Positions 1-8,818 of a stretch of DNA of 64,000 nt are shown piece by piece. The notes below the pieces were generated by a model. The model did no database searches and had not been told where the DNA came from. It saw nothing but the letters and a program-made list of their open reading frames with translations. The stretch comes from Halalkalicoccus subterraneus (GTDB lineage: Archaea > Halobacteriota > Halobacteria > Halobacteriales > Halalkalicoccaceae), in assembly GCF_003697815.1 (NCBI RefSeq), contig NZ_RDQG01000022.1:1-64000 (forward strand), in the 5' to 3' direction. The position numbers were made by a program, and so were the translations under genes. The first letter of the stretch is position 1; each line of letters begins with the position of its first letter.

Positions 1-167
1 GTCGCCCCGATATGTTGGGTGATCGCGCCGGCCTCGCCCTCGATCACCGCCGAGCCGCGGATCTTATCGAGCAAGCTGGTCTTCCCGTGATCGACGTGTC
101 CGAGAACCGCGACGATCGGCGTTCGAAGCCCCGACGATGAGGTCTGTGTTGTATCTGTATCCGACAT
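1..167 (-). CDS. infB: Translation initiation factor IF-2 (aIF5B), N-terminal fragment
   Basis: The gene runs off the left edge of the window, so only the first 55 residues are present. After about 14 polar residues the translated reverse strand reads [19 protein letters not shown], the G1/P-loop of the IF-2/eIF5B GTPase family. Further on comes the switch I region with [12 protein letters not shown], typical of the archaeal form. This GTPase acts in ribosomal subunit joining during translation initiation. The start at 167 fits the short N-terminus of archaeal aIF5B. It is divergent from the PRC-barrel gene, with about 120 bases of shared upstream DNA. Confidence 0.93.
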   Translation of the reverse strand, partial: MSDTDTTQTSSSGLRTPIVAVLGHVDHGKTSLLDKIRGSAVIEGEAGAITQHIGA

Positions 168-258
168 CCTACCACCCGAGAAACTCTATCTTAGCCGAGC
201 GGGGCGCGGTAGTTAAGTCCATCGTAGCCGTCCGAGCACCGAAATCGGCCCCGTGGCG

Positions 259-265
259 TTTATTA
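259..265 (+). promoter_or_regulatory. TATA box of the PRC-barrel/nob1 pair
   Basis: TTTATTA lies about 26 bases upstream of the ATG at 289, the spacing expected for a leaderless haloarchaeal transcript. It is the only AT-rich patch in the surrounding GC-rich DNA. Confidence 0.5.
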
Positions 266-288
266 GCGTCCGCTCTCTTCTGTCGGGT

Positions 289-534
289 ATGTCGGAGATA
301 CTAGCGGACAACCTCTCGGGAAAGGCCGTCATGGGCGCCGATGGCGCGGAACTCGGGATGCTGTACAACATCACCATGGACGTCAAAAGCGGCGAACTGC
401 AGGACCTCGTCATCACCCCGAACGACGATATCACCGCCGCGGATTTCGGTCTCGAACTGGACGACGAACAGCGGATTCGCATGCCCGTCAACCGGGTGCA
501 GGCGGTCAAAGACTACATCGTCGTCCAGCGCTAA
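289..534 (+). CDS. PRC-barrel domain protein
   Basis: This 81-residue protein is a single PRC-barrel: LSGKAVMGADGAELG begins the first strand, followed by the DVKSGELQDLVI strand-turn-strand and a C-terminal IRMPVNRVQAVKDYI. PRC-barrels occur in RNA-processing factors such as RimM. Archaeal stand-alone versions are common and their role is not well defined. The ATG at 289 is preferred over an in-frame start at 253 because it matches the family start and the upstream TATA box. The stop is followed directly by the nob1 start at 535, so the two genes are co-transcribed and a role in ribosome maturation is plausible (inference). Confidence 0.85.
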   Translation: MSEILADNLSGKAVMGADGAELGMLYNITMDVKSGELQDLVITPNDDITAADFGLELDDEQRIRMPVNRVQAVKDYIVVQR

Positions 535-993
535 ATGTACGTTCTCGATTCATCGGCTTTTATCCACGAGTACCACACCACCGAACAGACCGCGAGCATC
601 CCGCTCGTGCGCGAGGAGCTCGAAGACGAGAGCGCCTACCGCTACGACGCGATGGAGGGCTCGGGGATGCATATCCACATCCCGACCGACCAGACGATCG
701 ACACCGTCAGGCGAGCCGCCGCGGAACTCGGCGATCTGGAGGAACTCTCGGACACCGACATCCGGCTCGTCGCGACCACGTTCGAACTCGACGGCACCCT
801 CGTGACCGACGACTACGCGATGCAGAACGTTGCCGAGAAACTGAACGTCGCCGTTGAGGTGATCGCCCGTGAGGGGATCTCCGAACAGCGCCACTGGACG
901 TTCCAGTGTCAGGGCTGTGGCCGGGAGTTCGACCAACAGCACGATCGCTGTGAGATCTGTGGCAGCCCCCTCGCGCGGAAGAACCCGAACTAG
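535..993 (+). CDS. nob1: Nob1-type rRNA maturation endonuclease (PIN domain plus zinc ribbon)
   Basis: The 152-residue protein opens with a PIN domain (YVLDSSAFI, first acidic residue at about position 5; further acidic residues in DTDIRLVATTFE and VTDDYAMQN). It closes with a zinc ribbon using CQGCG and CEICG. This two-domain order is that of archaeal Nob1, which cuts the 3' end of small-subunit rRNA at site D. It begins on the base after the upstream PRC-barrel stop. Its stop TAG shares four bases (990-993, CTAG) with a convergent small gene. Confidence 0.93.
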   Translation: MYVLDSSAFIHEYHTTEQTASIPLVREELEDESAYRYDAMEGSGMHIHIPTDQTIDTVRRAAAELGDLEELSDTDIRLVATTFELDGTLVTDDYAMQNVAEKLNVAVEVIAREGISEQRHWTFQCQGCGREFDQQHDRCEICGSPLARKNPN

Positions 994-1136
994 CGCGCGG
1001 TCATCTCGCGCTCTTCGAGCCCGATACCGACGAGCTGGTGGAGGACTTCCGATTCGGTGAGGTGGTACTCTTTCGCGAGGGCATCGATTTTCGCCGCGAG
1101 CCGGTCGTCGCAGACGAGACTGTACCGCTTTGGCAT
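990..1136 (-). CDS. Small ribbon-helix-helix-like protein
   Basis: This is a 48-residue reading frame. It starts MPKRYSLVCDDRLAAKIDAL, followed by AKEYHLTESEVLHQLV and an acidic end. A short basic strand followed by two helices separated by a turn resembles the CopG/Arc ribbon-helix-helix fold, which binds DNA as a dimer. The stop overlaps the nob1 stop in the palindrome CTAG. An AT-rich stretch with TATA-like words lies just upstream (about 1145-1190). Haloarchaea carry many such mini-regulators. The fold call rests on pattern only. Confidence 0.7.
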   Translation of the reverse strand: MPKRYSLVCDDRLAAKIDALAKEYHLTESEVLHQLVGIGLEEREMTAR

Positions 1137-1219
1137 ACGTCTCTATACGATTTCTACTAATATAAAACTATGTCAGACATATATTATTTTAGTTCAAACT
1201 CTGAGATTCTAACCGTTGC

Positions 1220-2509
1220 TTAGTCGATCACGAGTCGAGTCTTCTCCTCGACGGCTCGCGCCTCCTCGAACTCCCCGCCGCCCAGCAGGCCGCGAGCCGC
1301 GTTTTTGCCCCACTCGACGGCCGGCTGGGTGAACGTCGACACCGAGAACAGCTCGCCGGCGAGCACGCAGGCCGCCTCCATCCCGTATAGCAGCCCGCCG
1401 AGTTCGTGCGCGTCAACGCGCTCGATTTCGATCCGGAGGTTCGGCCGGCCCGCGGCCGCGAGACTCTCTTCCGTGGACTCGAACTCGGCGTCGAGCAGCT
1501 CGCCGAGCGACGAGCCGCCGAGATACGACAGCCCCTCTAGATCCGTCTCGGGGATCGTGACGTCCGCCCGCTCCCGCGGTCGCACGAGCGACACCATCGC
1601 GTTTCGTGGACCGGCGCGGTAGAGCTGGAGCTGGGAGTGCTGGTCGGTCGCGCCGAGCGCGCGCGCCGGGAGCTGGCCGACGCCGTCCTTGCCGAGGCTC
1701 TCGGCCCACAGCTGGGCGAACCACTCGGCGAACGTCTCGAGGGATTCGGCGTAGGGCATCATCGCGTTGACGCGCCAGCCCCGTTCGGCCAGCGCGTACG
1801 CGGTCGCGCCGTAGGCGTACGCGGGAGTTTCGAACAGCGAACCAGCCACCCCCTCCGCCTCCGAGCGCGCCCCCGCGAGCAGCGCTTCGACGTCGCCGCC
1901 GCCGAGCGCCGCCGCCGGCAGCGCGACGGTCGACAGAGCCGAAAACCGTCCCGGAACGCCCGCAGGAACGTCGAGAACGGGGAGGTCGTGGCGCTCGGCG
2001 AGACCTCTGAGATTGCCCTCCTCGCCCGTCGTCACGAGGGTGCGGTCGGTCCAGTCCACTCCCACAGAATCCATCGCCTCGCGGGCGACGAGGAAGTTCG
2101 CGAGCGTTTCCGCCGTGGTACCCGACCGCGAGACGACGTGCAGGGCCGTCCGCGAGAGATCCAGCGAGTCGAGCAGTTCACGGGTGTGCTCGGGGTCGAC
2201 GTTGTCGAGCGTGTAGAGGTCGATATCGAGCTCCAGTGCGTCCGCGAGCGTCGCCGCGCCGAGCGCGCTACCACCGATTCCCACGACTAGGAGGGTGTCA
2301 CAGTCGATCGGGTCAACCGCCGCTCGGATCGCGTCGGGATCGGCGGTTTCGGGGAGCGCAAGTGCAGCATACCCGTGTTCGCGCTCGTCGATTCTCGTCT
2401 CGATTCGGTCGTGGGCCTCGGCGACCCGTTCGTCGAGCCGTTCCAGCGAGTCGCGCGAGACGCCGGGTGTGGCGACCGAATCCAGCGCGTTGCCGATGTC
2501 GAGTTCCAT
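1220..2509 (-). CDS. pgi: Glucose-6-phosphate isomerase
   Basis: The 429-residue protein has the SIS-domain signatures of the family: LLVVGIGGSALG at about residues 80-90, and HVVSRSGTTAET, the phosphate-binding loop. The C-terminal part has GLLYGMEAACVLAGELFSV and QPAVEWGKNAARG, which carries the conserved lysine region. It interconverts glucose-6-phosphate and fructose-6-phosphate in gluconeogenesis and sugar breakdown. The start at 2509 is chosen over an in-frame upstream ATG at 2530 because MELDIGNAL matches the haloarchaeal family start. It is divergent from the membrane protein at 2595. Confidence 0.95.
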   Translation of the reverse strand: MELDIGNALDSVATPGVSRDSLERLDERVAEAHDRIETRIDEREHGYAALALPETADPDAIRAAVDPIDCDTLLVVGIGGSALGAATLADALELDIDLYTLDNVDPEHTRELLDSLDLSRTALHVVSRSGTTAETLANFLVAREAMDSVGVDWTDRTLVTTGEEGNLRGLAERHDLPVLDVPAGVPGRFSALSTVALPAAALGGGDVEALLAGARSEAEGVAGSLFETPAYAYGATAYALAERGWRVNAMMPYAESLETFAEWFAQLWAESLGKDGVGQLPARALGATDQHSQLQLYRAGPRNAMVSLVRPRERADVTIPETDLEGLSYLGGSSLGELLDAEFESTEESLAAAGRPNLRIEIERVDAHELGGLLYGMEAACVLAGELFSVSTFTQPAVEWGKNAARGLLGGGEFEEARAVEEKTRLVID

Positions 2510-2594
2510 ACACCGACCGCGTACGGGCATCGCAAAAGGGTTGTGACAGTCGGCTACCGGGGTGCTTATTCGGCCCCCCTCCCAAGCACCGGCG

Positions 2595-3107
2595 ATGGCC
2601 GAGGAGAAGACCTACGACGGCCTGCTCGGGTCGTTTCGCTACTCCTATGGCGCGAGCGATTCGCCCGTCTACAAGGGCTATGTGGTACTCAGTGCCCTGT
2701 TGGCGCTGGTAGTGGCGCTGTTTTTCGCCCTCGCGCTGGTCGTCCTCATCGCCGGGACGCTCGGGGCCGCCGAGACGATCACGCTCGTGCGTTCGTTTTT
2801 CGTCCTCGTCGGCCTGCTCGTCGTCGCACCGATCATCGCTCCCGTTCTGTTGGTCGCGCGCCGCCACCGCAAACGCCTCGGTACCGGGAGCTCGTACGAC
2901 ACCGCCCTCGCGCTCGGGGGTTTTCTCTTCATGGCTGCCCTCTATCTCGGGCTCGTGATCTCCGTACCGTCCGCGCTCCAGGAGTCGACCGGCGGCGCCC
3001 TCGGGGGTATCGTCGCGGTCCTCTACGGGCTCCCGTCGCTCCTGGGGTTCGTCCCCCCGGTTCTCGCGGCGGCGCTGATCGTCGTCCTTCACCGCCGGTA
3101 CCGGTAG
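2595..3107 (+). CDS. Haloarchaeal four-helix membrane protein
   Basis: This 170-residue protein has an N-terminal soluble stretch (KTYDGLLGSFRYSY) and then four hydrophobic segments at about residues 34-65, 72-97, 112-133 and 144-166. I recognise no catalytic motif. The ATG at 2595 is preferred over a start at 2562 because the earlier codons lie in intergenic-like sequence. It is divergent from pgi and followed by another haloarchaeal conserved gene. Function is unknown. Confidence 0.8.
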   Translation: MAEEKTYDGLLGSFRYSYGASDSPVYKGYVVLSALLALVVALFFALALVVLIAGTLGAAETITLVRSFFVLVGLLVVAPIIAPVLLVARRHRKRLGTGSSYDTALALGGFLFMAALYLGLVISVPSALQESTGGALGGIVAVLYGLPSLLGFVPPVLAAALIVVLHRRYR

Positions 3108-3144
3108 TCGAAATCGACAAAGGGCTTCGTGGCCTCTCGTAAGT

Positions 3145-3609
3145 ATGGACGAGAAAGAGGGGACCTTCCTCGTGACCCATGCCGACGAGGCTTCGGCCGT
3201 TCTCCGGGACGTCGAGACCGGCCAGGTCCACACGCTCTCTGCGAACCCCGACCTCGAGGGCGGCGAGGCGCTCGAAGGGACGATCGCACCCGAACCGCCC
3301 GTCGAGGCGACCTGGGAGCTGCGCGAGATCGAGGAGCGCCGCGAGCTCTCGGTCGAGCGAAGCGATGAGCCCCCGACGAGCCAGGAGCGCGAACTCGCCG
3401 ACTCCCAGGGCGTCGGCGAGATCACCCGAAAACAGCGCGCGGGGACCGGCGAGATCCACGTGCTGACGGTGCCCCCCGAGCGAACCGACTCGGCGGCCGC
3501 GGAGGTCGAAGCCGATGAGGAGACCCTCGCGCGGGCGGCGCGCTTCGGGGTCAACCGCGTCGAGATCCGTTCGGAGGAGGGGATCGTGAGCGTCCGGTAC
3601 CTGCCCTAA
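3145..3609 (+). CDS. Conserved haloarchaeal protein (DUF5812-like)
   Basis: This is a soluble, strongly acidic protein of 154 residues. The first half looks like an OB-like beta domain (GTFLVTHADEASAVLRD, then GEALEGTIAPE). A central EREL-rich charged linker follows, and the C-terminal domain has GEIHVLTVPPE and the ending RSEEGIVSVRYLP. I recall this layout for the haloarchaeal DUF5812 family, without assigned function. The stop shares CTAA (3606-3609) with the convergent gene. Confidence 0.8.
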   Translation: MDEKEGTFLVTHADEASAVLRDVETGQVHTLSANPDLEGGEALEGTIAPEPPVEATWELREIEERRELSVERSDEPPTSQERELADSQGVGEITRKQRAGTGEIHVLTVPPERTDSAAAEVEADEETLARAARFGVNRVEIRSEEGIVSVRYLP

Positions 3610-3917
3610 ACCGGCCCGCCCGCGCTCTGGACGCGCCAGCCGCCCCGGATCCCGCAGGCCTCCCGAACCGTGTACTCGATGTCGGTGTCGCGGGCCACCT
3701 CGTCGGCTCCCTCGATCGCTTCGATCCGCAAGGGAACGTCGAGGGTGTTGCCACAGCAGCCGACGCCGACGAACTCCTCCCACTCGTCGCCCTCCTCGAC
3801 GGCGTCGAGCGTTTTCGTCAGATACGCCCGGAAGGCGGGCTTTTCGACCTGGAAGCGCCCCCAGTCGCTCAGGTCCTCGGGATACGAGACGACGACCCGC
3901 GTCGCGTGTGCTTCCAT
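3606..3917 (-). CDS. Conserved haloarchaeal protein, 103 residues
   Basis: The protein starts MEAHATRVVVSYPEDLSDWG and contains a GVGCCGNTLDVPL segment with a vicinal cysteine pair, and a C-terminal ACGIRGGW. The cysteines could bind metal, but no known motif fits. The start at 3917 is chosen because the longer frame to 4031 would run into the secF promoter and coding start. It is divergent from secF. Function is unknown. Confidence 0.75.
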   Translation of the reverse strand: MEAHATRVVVSYPEDLSDWGRFQVEKPAFRAYLTKTLDAVEEGDEWEEFVGVGCCGNTLDVPLRIEAIEGADEVARDTDIEYTVREACGIRGGWRVQSAGGPV

Positions 3918-3971
3918 ACCGGCGGGAGGGCCCACAGCCCCAAAAACCCCACAGCTGATCGGATAAGAAAG

Positions 3972-3980
3972 TTTATTTTT
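3972..3980 (+). promoter_or_regulatory. TATA box of the secF-secD operon
   Basis: TTTATTTTT is centred about 26 bases upstream of the secF ATG at 4002, in an otherwise GC-rich stretch. It is consistent with a leaderless transcript. Confidence 0.6.
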
Positions 3981-4001
3981 GACCGTGTCACACCGAGAAT
4001 C

Positions 4002-4862
4002 ATGCTCGATTCGACGGTACCGGAGGTCCATTATCCCCGGTACTCGAACCGCCAGCTCGCGGCGGTCCCCCTTGCCCTCCTCGCGCTCTCCTTGCTCGTC
4101 ATCGCCGGCATGTGGGCAACGACCGGGATGCCGGTCGACCCCGGTATCGATTTCACCGGCGGCACCGAACTCCAGGTCCAGAGCGACGCCCCCGAAGGGG
4201 AGATCGCGGCGGCCTTCGCGACCGAACCCGAGTCGATCCAGCCGATCGCCGCACAGGAAGACGAGTACATCGTCACGTTCCAGTCGACCGACACCGCCGC
4301 GATCGAATCCCAGGCGACCGACGCCGGGTTCAGCGTCACCTCCATATCGAGCACCTCCGCGGCGTTCGGATCGGAGACCCAGCGCCAGGCCGTCATCGGT
4401 ATCGCCATCGCCTTTGCCGGGATGAGTACCCTCGTCGCGCTGATGTTTCGATCGCTGATCCCTTCTGCCGCGGTCGTCGTTTCGGCGTTCAGCGACATCG
4501 TCATCCCGGTCGCGCTGATGAACCTCTTCGGGATCCAGCTCTCGCTCGGTACTGTGGCCGCGCTATTGATGCTCATCGGCTACAGCGTCGACTCGGATCT
4601 CCTGCTCAACAACCACGTCCTGCGCCGGCGCGGCGACTTCTACGACAGCACGTACCGGGCGATGCGAACGGGAATCACGATGACGCTGACGTCGATCGTC
4701 GCCATGTTCGTGATGACGATCGTCGCGACGCTCTTTGCCATTCCCCTGTTGCCCGCGGTCGGGCTGGTCCTCATCTTCGGACTGCTCGCGGACCTGATGA
4801 ACACCTACCTGCTCAACGTGAGCCTGCTTCGCTGGTATAAGTTCGAGGGGATCGGGCGATGA
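4002..4862 (+). CDS. secF: Protein-export membrane protein SecF
   Basis: This is a 286-residue archaeal SecF. There is one N-terminal membrane helix (about residues 18-38), then the family motif DPGIDFTGGTELQV, an external domain of about 80 residues, and five closely packed C-terminal helices of the RND type. Conserved GYSVDSDLLLNNHV lies in the second half. SecF with SecD aids translocation through SecYEG and late release of secreted proteins. The last four bases overlap the secD start (ATGA, 4859-4862), so the two are co-translated. As in other archaea, secF precedes secD. Confidence 0.95.
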   Translation: MLDSTVPEVHYPRYSNRQLAAVPLALLALSLLVIAGMWATTGMPVDPGIDFTGGTELQVQSDAPEGEIAAAFATEPESIQPIAAQEDEYIVTFQSTDTAAIESQATDAGFSVTSISSTSAAFGSETQRQAVIGIAIAFAGMSTLVALMFRSLIPSAAVVVSAFSDIVIPVALMNLFGIQLSLGTVAALLMLIGYSVDSDLLLNNHVLRRRGDFYDSTYRAMRTGITMTLTSIVAMFVMTIVATLFAIPLLPAVGLVLIFGLLADLMNTYLLNVSLLRWYKFEGIGR

Positions 4863-6436
4863 TCGGCGCGGTCCGCAAGCACTGGCGGATCGCGCTGCTC
4901 GTCGTGATCGTCGCGATCAGCGCGGTCGTCCTCGTCGCCCCGCAGTTCGGCCCCGACGACCCTGCGGTCGAGGGCGGCGAGCAGGTCGCCGACACCGGCC
5001 CTACCAACCTCCAGTTCGGTCTCGAACTCTCCGGGGGCACCCGGGTTCGCGCGCCGCTCGCCGGCCTCACCGCCGAGGACGCGACGGTCGATCCGGGTCA
5101 GGAACCCGAGGTCGAGTCCGCGCTCGCCGACGAACTCGGGATCAACAGCCGGAACGTGAACGTCGAGGCCGGTGACGCCGACGGGGAGGGCACCATCGAG
5201 ATCACGACCGACGGCGTGAACCGGGAGGAGTTCGTTGCCGCCCTCGGGGTCGTCGACGAGGACTTCGACCTCGGAATCGACGAGAGCGACGTCCGCCAGG
5301 GCGTCACCGAGGACACCGTCGACGAGGCGGTAACGGTCATCGATGACAAGATCCAACGCTCACCGTTCGCGGCGGGCGACGTCCGGAAATCCACCTCCTC
5401 GACCGGCGAGCAGTTCGTCGTCGTCGAGGTGCCCGGTCAGGACAGGGAGACCGTGATCGACCTGATCGAGGACCGCGGGTTCGTCGAAGTCTACGCCCAC
5501 CACCCGACCGATAGCGGCTACGAGAACGCCACCGCCATCCAGCCCGATGCCATTCAGGGAGTCGGCCAGCCCGAGGACGAGCCGCCCTACGGCCCCCACG
5601 TCGACATCACGCTGAACGAGGAGGGTGCACAGGGCTTCTCCGAGACGATGCGCGAGACCGGCTTCACACAGGAGGGCTACGGTGCGGCCTGTGCGTGGGA
5701 TCAGAACCCCGACGACCCCGGCTACTGTCTGCTGACCGTCGTCGACGGCGAGGTCGTCTACGCCGCGGGCCTCAGCGAGGATCTGGCGGCCAGCGTGGAG
5801 TCGGGCGAGTACGTCGACAGCCGAACGTTCGTCATGACCGGCGAGTCGATCGACGACGTGCGCACCCTACGGGTGAACCTGCTGGCCGGCGAGACTCCCG
5901 CGCCGCTGGACATCGAATCGGGCACCCAGTACTACCTCCAGCCGAGCCTCGCCGAGAACTTCAAGCTCTACTCGGTGCTCACCGGCTTCATCTCCATGCT
6001 CGCGGTCTCGGGCGTGGTCGCCGCCCGCTACGGCCGCCCACGGGTCGCCGCCCCGATGATCCTCACCGCGAGCGCGGAGGTCTTCGTTCTCCTCGGGTTC
6101 GCCGCGGCCGTGGGCTACCCGCTGGATCTGGCGGCGATCGCGGGCTTCATCGCCGTCGTCGGGACCGGCGTGGACGACCTGATCATCATCGCCGACGAGA
6201 TCCTCCAGGAGGGCGACGTGAGTACGGGACGGGTGTTCGAGAGCCGGTTCCGGAAGGCCTTCTGGGTCATCGGGGCGGCGGCGGCGACGACCATCATCGC
6301 CATGTCGCCGCTTGCCTTCCTGAGTCTGGGCGACCTGACCGGCTTCGCGCTCTTTACCATCGTCGGCGTGCTGATCGGGGTGTTCGTCACGCGACCCGCC
6401 TACGGCGACCTCCTCCGGCTCCTCCTGACGCGGTGA
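4859..6436 (+). CDS. secD: Protein-export membrane protein SecD
   Basis: This 525-residue SecD begins with a single helix (RIALLVVIVAISAVVLV), then the P1 signature LQFGLELSGGTRVRAPL. A large, very acidic external domain of roughly 300 residues follows. The C-terminal RND half has five helices and the GTGVDDLIIIADE motif in helix 4. It forms a complex with SecF. The long acidic external domain is normal for a halophile. The stop at 6436 faces rnhB with 155 bases between. Confidence 0.95.
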   Translation: MIGAVRKHWRIALLVVIVAISAVVLVAPQFGPDDPAVEGGEQVADTGPTNLQFGLELSGGTRVRAPLAGLTAEDATVDPGQEPEVESALADELGINSRNVNVEAGDADGEGTIEITTDGVNREEFVAALGVVDEDFDLGIDESDVRQGVTEDTVDEAVTVIDDKIQRSPFAAGDVRKSTSSTGEQFVVVEVPGQDRETVIDLIEDRGFVEVYAHHPTDSGYENATAIQPDAIQGVGQPEDEPPYGPHVDITLNEEGAQGFSETMRETGFTQEGYGAACAWDQNPDDPGYCLLTVVDGEVVYAAGLSEDLAASVESGEYVDSRTFVMTGESIDDVRTLRVNLLAGETPAPLDIESGTQYYLQPSLAENFKLYSVLTGFISMLAVSGVVAARYGRPRVAAPMILTASAEVFVLLGFAAAVGYPLDLAAIAGFIAVVGTGVDDLIIIADEILQEGDVSTGRVFESRFRKAFWVIGAAAATTIIAMSPLAFLSLGDLTGFALFTIVGVLIGVFVTRPAYGDLLRLLLTR

Positions 6437-6591
6437 GTCCCGACTCACCGCCGCCGGCCGGGCGTCGAGGGTTCCGGCCGCGAAAAGCGCGAGCAGCGCG
6501 CTCGGATTCGACGCGGACGTCACCGTCGCGAGCGAACCGCCGAGCCACAGTATCGAGACCATCGCCGCCGTCGGTCTCGCCTGTCGGGGCG

Positions 6592-7236
6592 TTAAAAGTC
6601 AGCGAGCGTTCCCTGCTCGGCGGCCGCCAGCGCGTCCTCGCTGGTCTTCCAGGAGGCGCGCGCACACGCCGGCAGTTCGCCGTGTTCGGCGACGTACTCA
6701 CGGAGAAAGTCCCTCGTAAGCGGATCGCTCGGGTAGCCGCTTCCGATCTCGCCGTACTCGGCTTCGAGCGCCCGGACTCGTCGGTCGCGCTCGACCTTCG
6801 CGACGATGCTCGCCGCGCCGACGATCGGATGGGTTTCGTCCGCGCCGTGTTCGCCCGACAGGGAGACGCCCTCGGGCAGACCCTCGCTTACCCGACGGAC
6901 GAACCGCCCGGCGTCGACGTCGCCGGCGTCACAGATCCCGTCTGCACCCCGCTCGACCACCGGCTGGGCGGCTTCGGCGTGGGCCGCCACCGTCAGGGAG
7001 TTCATGTCGGTTTCGGGGGCGTCGATCCGGCTCGGGGAAACGGCGGCGATCCCGATCGCGACCCGTCCGTCCTCGCGGAGCCCCCGGGCGAGCCCCTCGC
7101 GTTTCTCGGGCGCGATCCGCTTCGAGTCGTCGATTCCCTCGGGGAGGAGCGACTCGTCGGGAACGCGGACGCAGGCGGCGATCATCGGCCCCAGGGCGGG
7201 GCCCTTACCTGCCTCATCGATCCCGAACCGATCCAT
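6592..7236 (-). CDS. rnhB: Ribonuclease HII
   Basis: The 214-residue protein starts MDRFGIDEAGKGPALGPM, containing the first acidic catalytic cluster (D-E-A-G-K-G-P). ICDAGDVDAGRF and IVGAASIVAKVERDR carry the later catalytic and substrate-contacting positions. It cleaves RNA in RNA:DNA hybrids, including single ribonucleotides in DNA. The start at 7236 is the conserved one; upstream in-frame codons to 7311 look non-coding. It lies 98 bases from the pus10 stop on the same strand. Confidence 0.94.
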   Translation of the reverse strand: MDRFGIDEAGKGPALGPMIAACVRVPDESLLPEGIDDSKRIAPEKREGLARGLREDGRVAIGIAAVSPSRIDAPETDMNSLTVAAHAEAAQPVVERGADGICDAGDVDAGRFVRRVSEGLPEGVSLSGEHGADETHPIVGAASIVAKVERDRRVRALEAEYGEIGSGYPSDPLTRDFLREYVAEHGELPACARASWKTSEDALAAAEQGTLADF

Positions 7237-7334
7237 ACCCGCCGCTGGCGCGCGCGGAGGAAATAGGTGACGGACGCAGGTCGACCCCGATTCGGGCCTC
7301 GGACGGTGCACTCGGATCGGGTTTCGCCGACGCG

Positions 7335-8657
7335 TTAGCCCCGCAGATAGTCGGGGTCGTCGAACGGCTCGTCCTCGCCACGGACGTCGATCACGTCGAG
7401 GGCGGTCACGACGCTCTCGACGCCGACCAGCCCGGCGAAGCTGGGATCGGTCCGGCCCGCGTCGCCGCTGACCAGCTCCTTGACGTAGAGCCCGCCCGCG
7501 CCGTGGATCGTGAGTTCGCCGTGTTCGGGATCGCGCAGTTCGCCGGAGATCTCGTAGACCTCACGGACCCGCGTGAGGTCCGCCCGGCGATGGGAGACGC
7601 GCTGGGGGGTGTCCTGCTCGATCGTCGCGCCGTCGAGTTCCCGTAGGGCCTTCTCGAAGTCCTCGGGTTCGACGGGCTCGGCGAACTTGACGTCCATCCT
7701 GTAGGTCTTGCTCGCCTCTAATCCTTTGACCCGCTCGACCATCTCGTGGGTCGCCAGTTCGAGCCCCTCGACCTCGACGGCGCCTCCTGCACGCTCGTTG
7801 ATCCCGGCTTCGAGCGCCGCGAGGTCGGGCTCGCGCTCGCGCGGGCGTTTGACTTCGAGGACGAACGGGCGGCCCGACTGGAGCATGCGCGCGTCGACGT
7901 CCTCGCGGCCCGCGCCGTGAAAGACGCCCTCCTCGCCGTCCATCGCCTCGACGACTGCCGGAGCGACGTAGCCCTCGACGCTGTCGTCGTAGAGATAGCC
8001 CGAGCCCCCGCAGTGTTCGCAGGGCTCTTCCCCTCCATCGGGAGCGAGCTGTTTGCCCGAGCCACCACATTCCCGACAGGGCCACTCGGTCTGGGGGATG
8101 TCGCGTTCGAGTTTTCGGTATCGGCCGTAGACGAACGCCGGGTTGACCTGTAGATCGACCGTGTGCGCGGAGATCGACTCGGGGCCGTCGCCCGCCAGGG
8201 TGCACAGCGCGAGCACGTCCGGGCGCTCGAAATCGACCTCGGTACCCGTCTCCCGCCCGACGCGTTTTCCGACCTCGCGGTTGCACTCGGATTTGAACGC
8301 CTCGCCGGCATCGACGGGGAGGTCCGCCGACTCTCTGAGGAGGCGTTCGTTCTCCTCGATTAGCGGCGGGACGCGTGTCCCGACCTGATAGGTCGCAAAG
8401 CCGACTCCATCGACCTTCTCGACAACGCGCTCGGCCAGCGCGTCGAACGCGCCGCTGTAACCCTCACAGACCCAGCAGTCCTCGACGGCGGGCGCCTCGT
8501 ATGGCTCGTCGTCCTCGAGTGCGAGCGCCGTGCGTAGGGCGGTCCCGCGCTCGTCGTTGGTCAGCCCGAAACTGCGGTCGGCGAAGACCCGCCCCAGACA
8601 CGTGTTACAGACGGGGTCCTGTTCGACGACTTCCCTCGCGCTTTCGAAGACGCTCAT
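7335..8657 (-). CDS. pus10: tRNA pseudouridine(54/55) synthase Pus10
   Basis: At 440 residues this has the usual archaeal Pus10 length. The N-terminus has CNTCLGR and CWVCEGYSG, the zinc-binding cysteine pairs. A second cysteine set, CRECGGSG and CEHCGGSG, sits in the QTEWP segment typical of archaeal Pus10. The catalytic region reads GREDVDARMLQSGRPFVLE, with the catalytic Asp in V-D-A-R. Archaeal Pus10 forms pseudouridine at tRNA positions 54 and 55. It is divergent from trmY, whose product acts on pseudouridine 54. Confidence 0.95.
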   Translation of the reverse strand: MSVFESAREVVEQDPVCNTCLGRVFADRSFGLTNDERGTALRTALALEDDEPYEAPAVEDCWVCEGYSGAFDALAERVVEKVDGVGFATYQVGTRVPPLIEENERLLRESADLPVDAGEAFKSECNREVGKRVGRETGTEVDFERPDVLALCTLAGDGPESISAHTVDLQVNPAFVYGRYRKLERDIPQTEWPCRECGGSGKQLAPDGGEEPCEHCGGSGYLYDDSVEGYVAPAVVEAMDGEEGVFHGAGREDVDARMLQSGRPFVLEVKRPREREPDLAALEAGINERAGGAVEVEGLELATHEMVERVKGLEASKTYRMDVKFAEPVEPEDFEKALRELDGATIEQDTPQRVSHRRADLTRVREVYEISGELRDPEHGELTIHGAGGLYVKELVSGDAGRTDPSFAGLVGVESVVTALDVIDVRGEDEPFDDPDYLRG

Positions 8658-8818
8658 CGCCCTGCCTCCGCGCTCGTCGGTGTCACGACACCAGTCGGAT
8701 GGAAGTGTCGCCGTTGCTCGACCGTGTACATACGAGGACTTCGAGGTGGGTATCTAAGGGCTTGGCGTTTCCGTCCACGGATCCACGACTATATCACTGC
8801 CGGGCGGCGAGGCCGGGT

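Noticed and set aside
1637-2290. Long opposite-strand frames within pgi and similarly within many other genes.
   Set aside because: High G+C in the third codon position creates long open shadows. Their Arg- and Ser-rich products are not acidic as true haloarchaeal proteins are.
6437-6591. A short hydrophobic frame on the minus strand (start near 6562, MVSILWLGGSLATV) between secD and rnhB.
   Set aside because: It has no stop before running deep into secD and matches nothing I know. It could be a gene remnant but is more likely a chance frame in GC-rich DNA.
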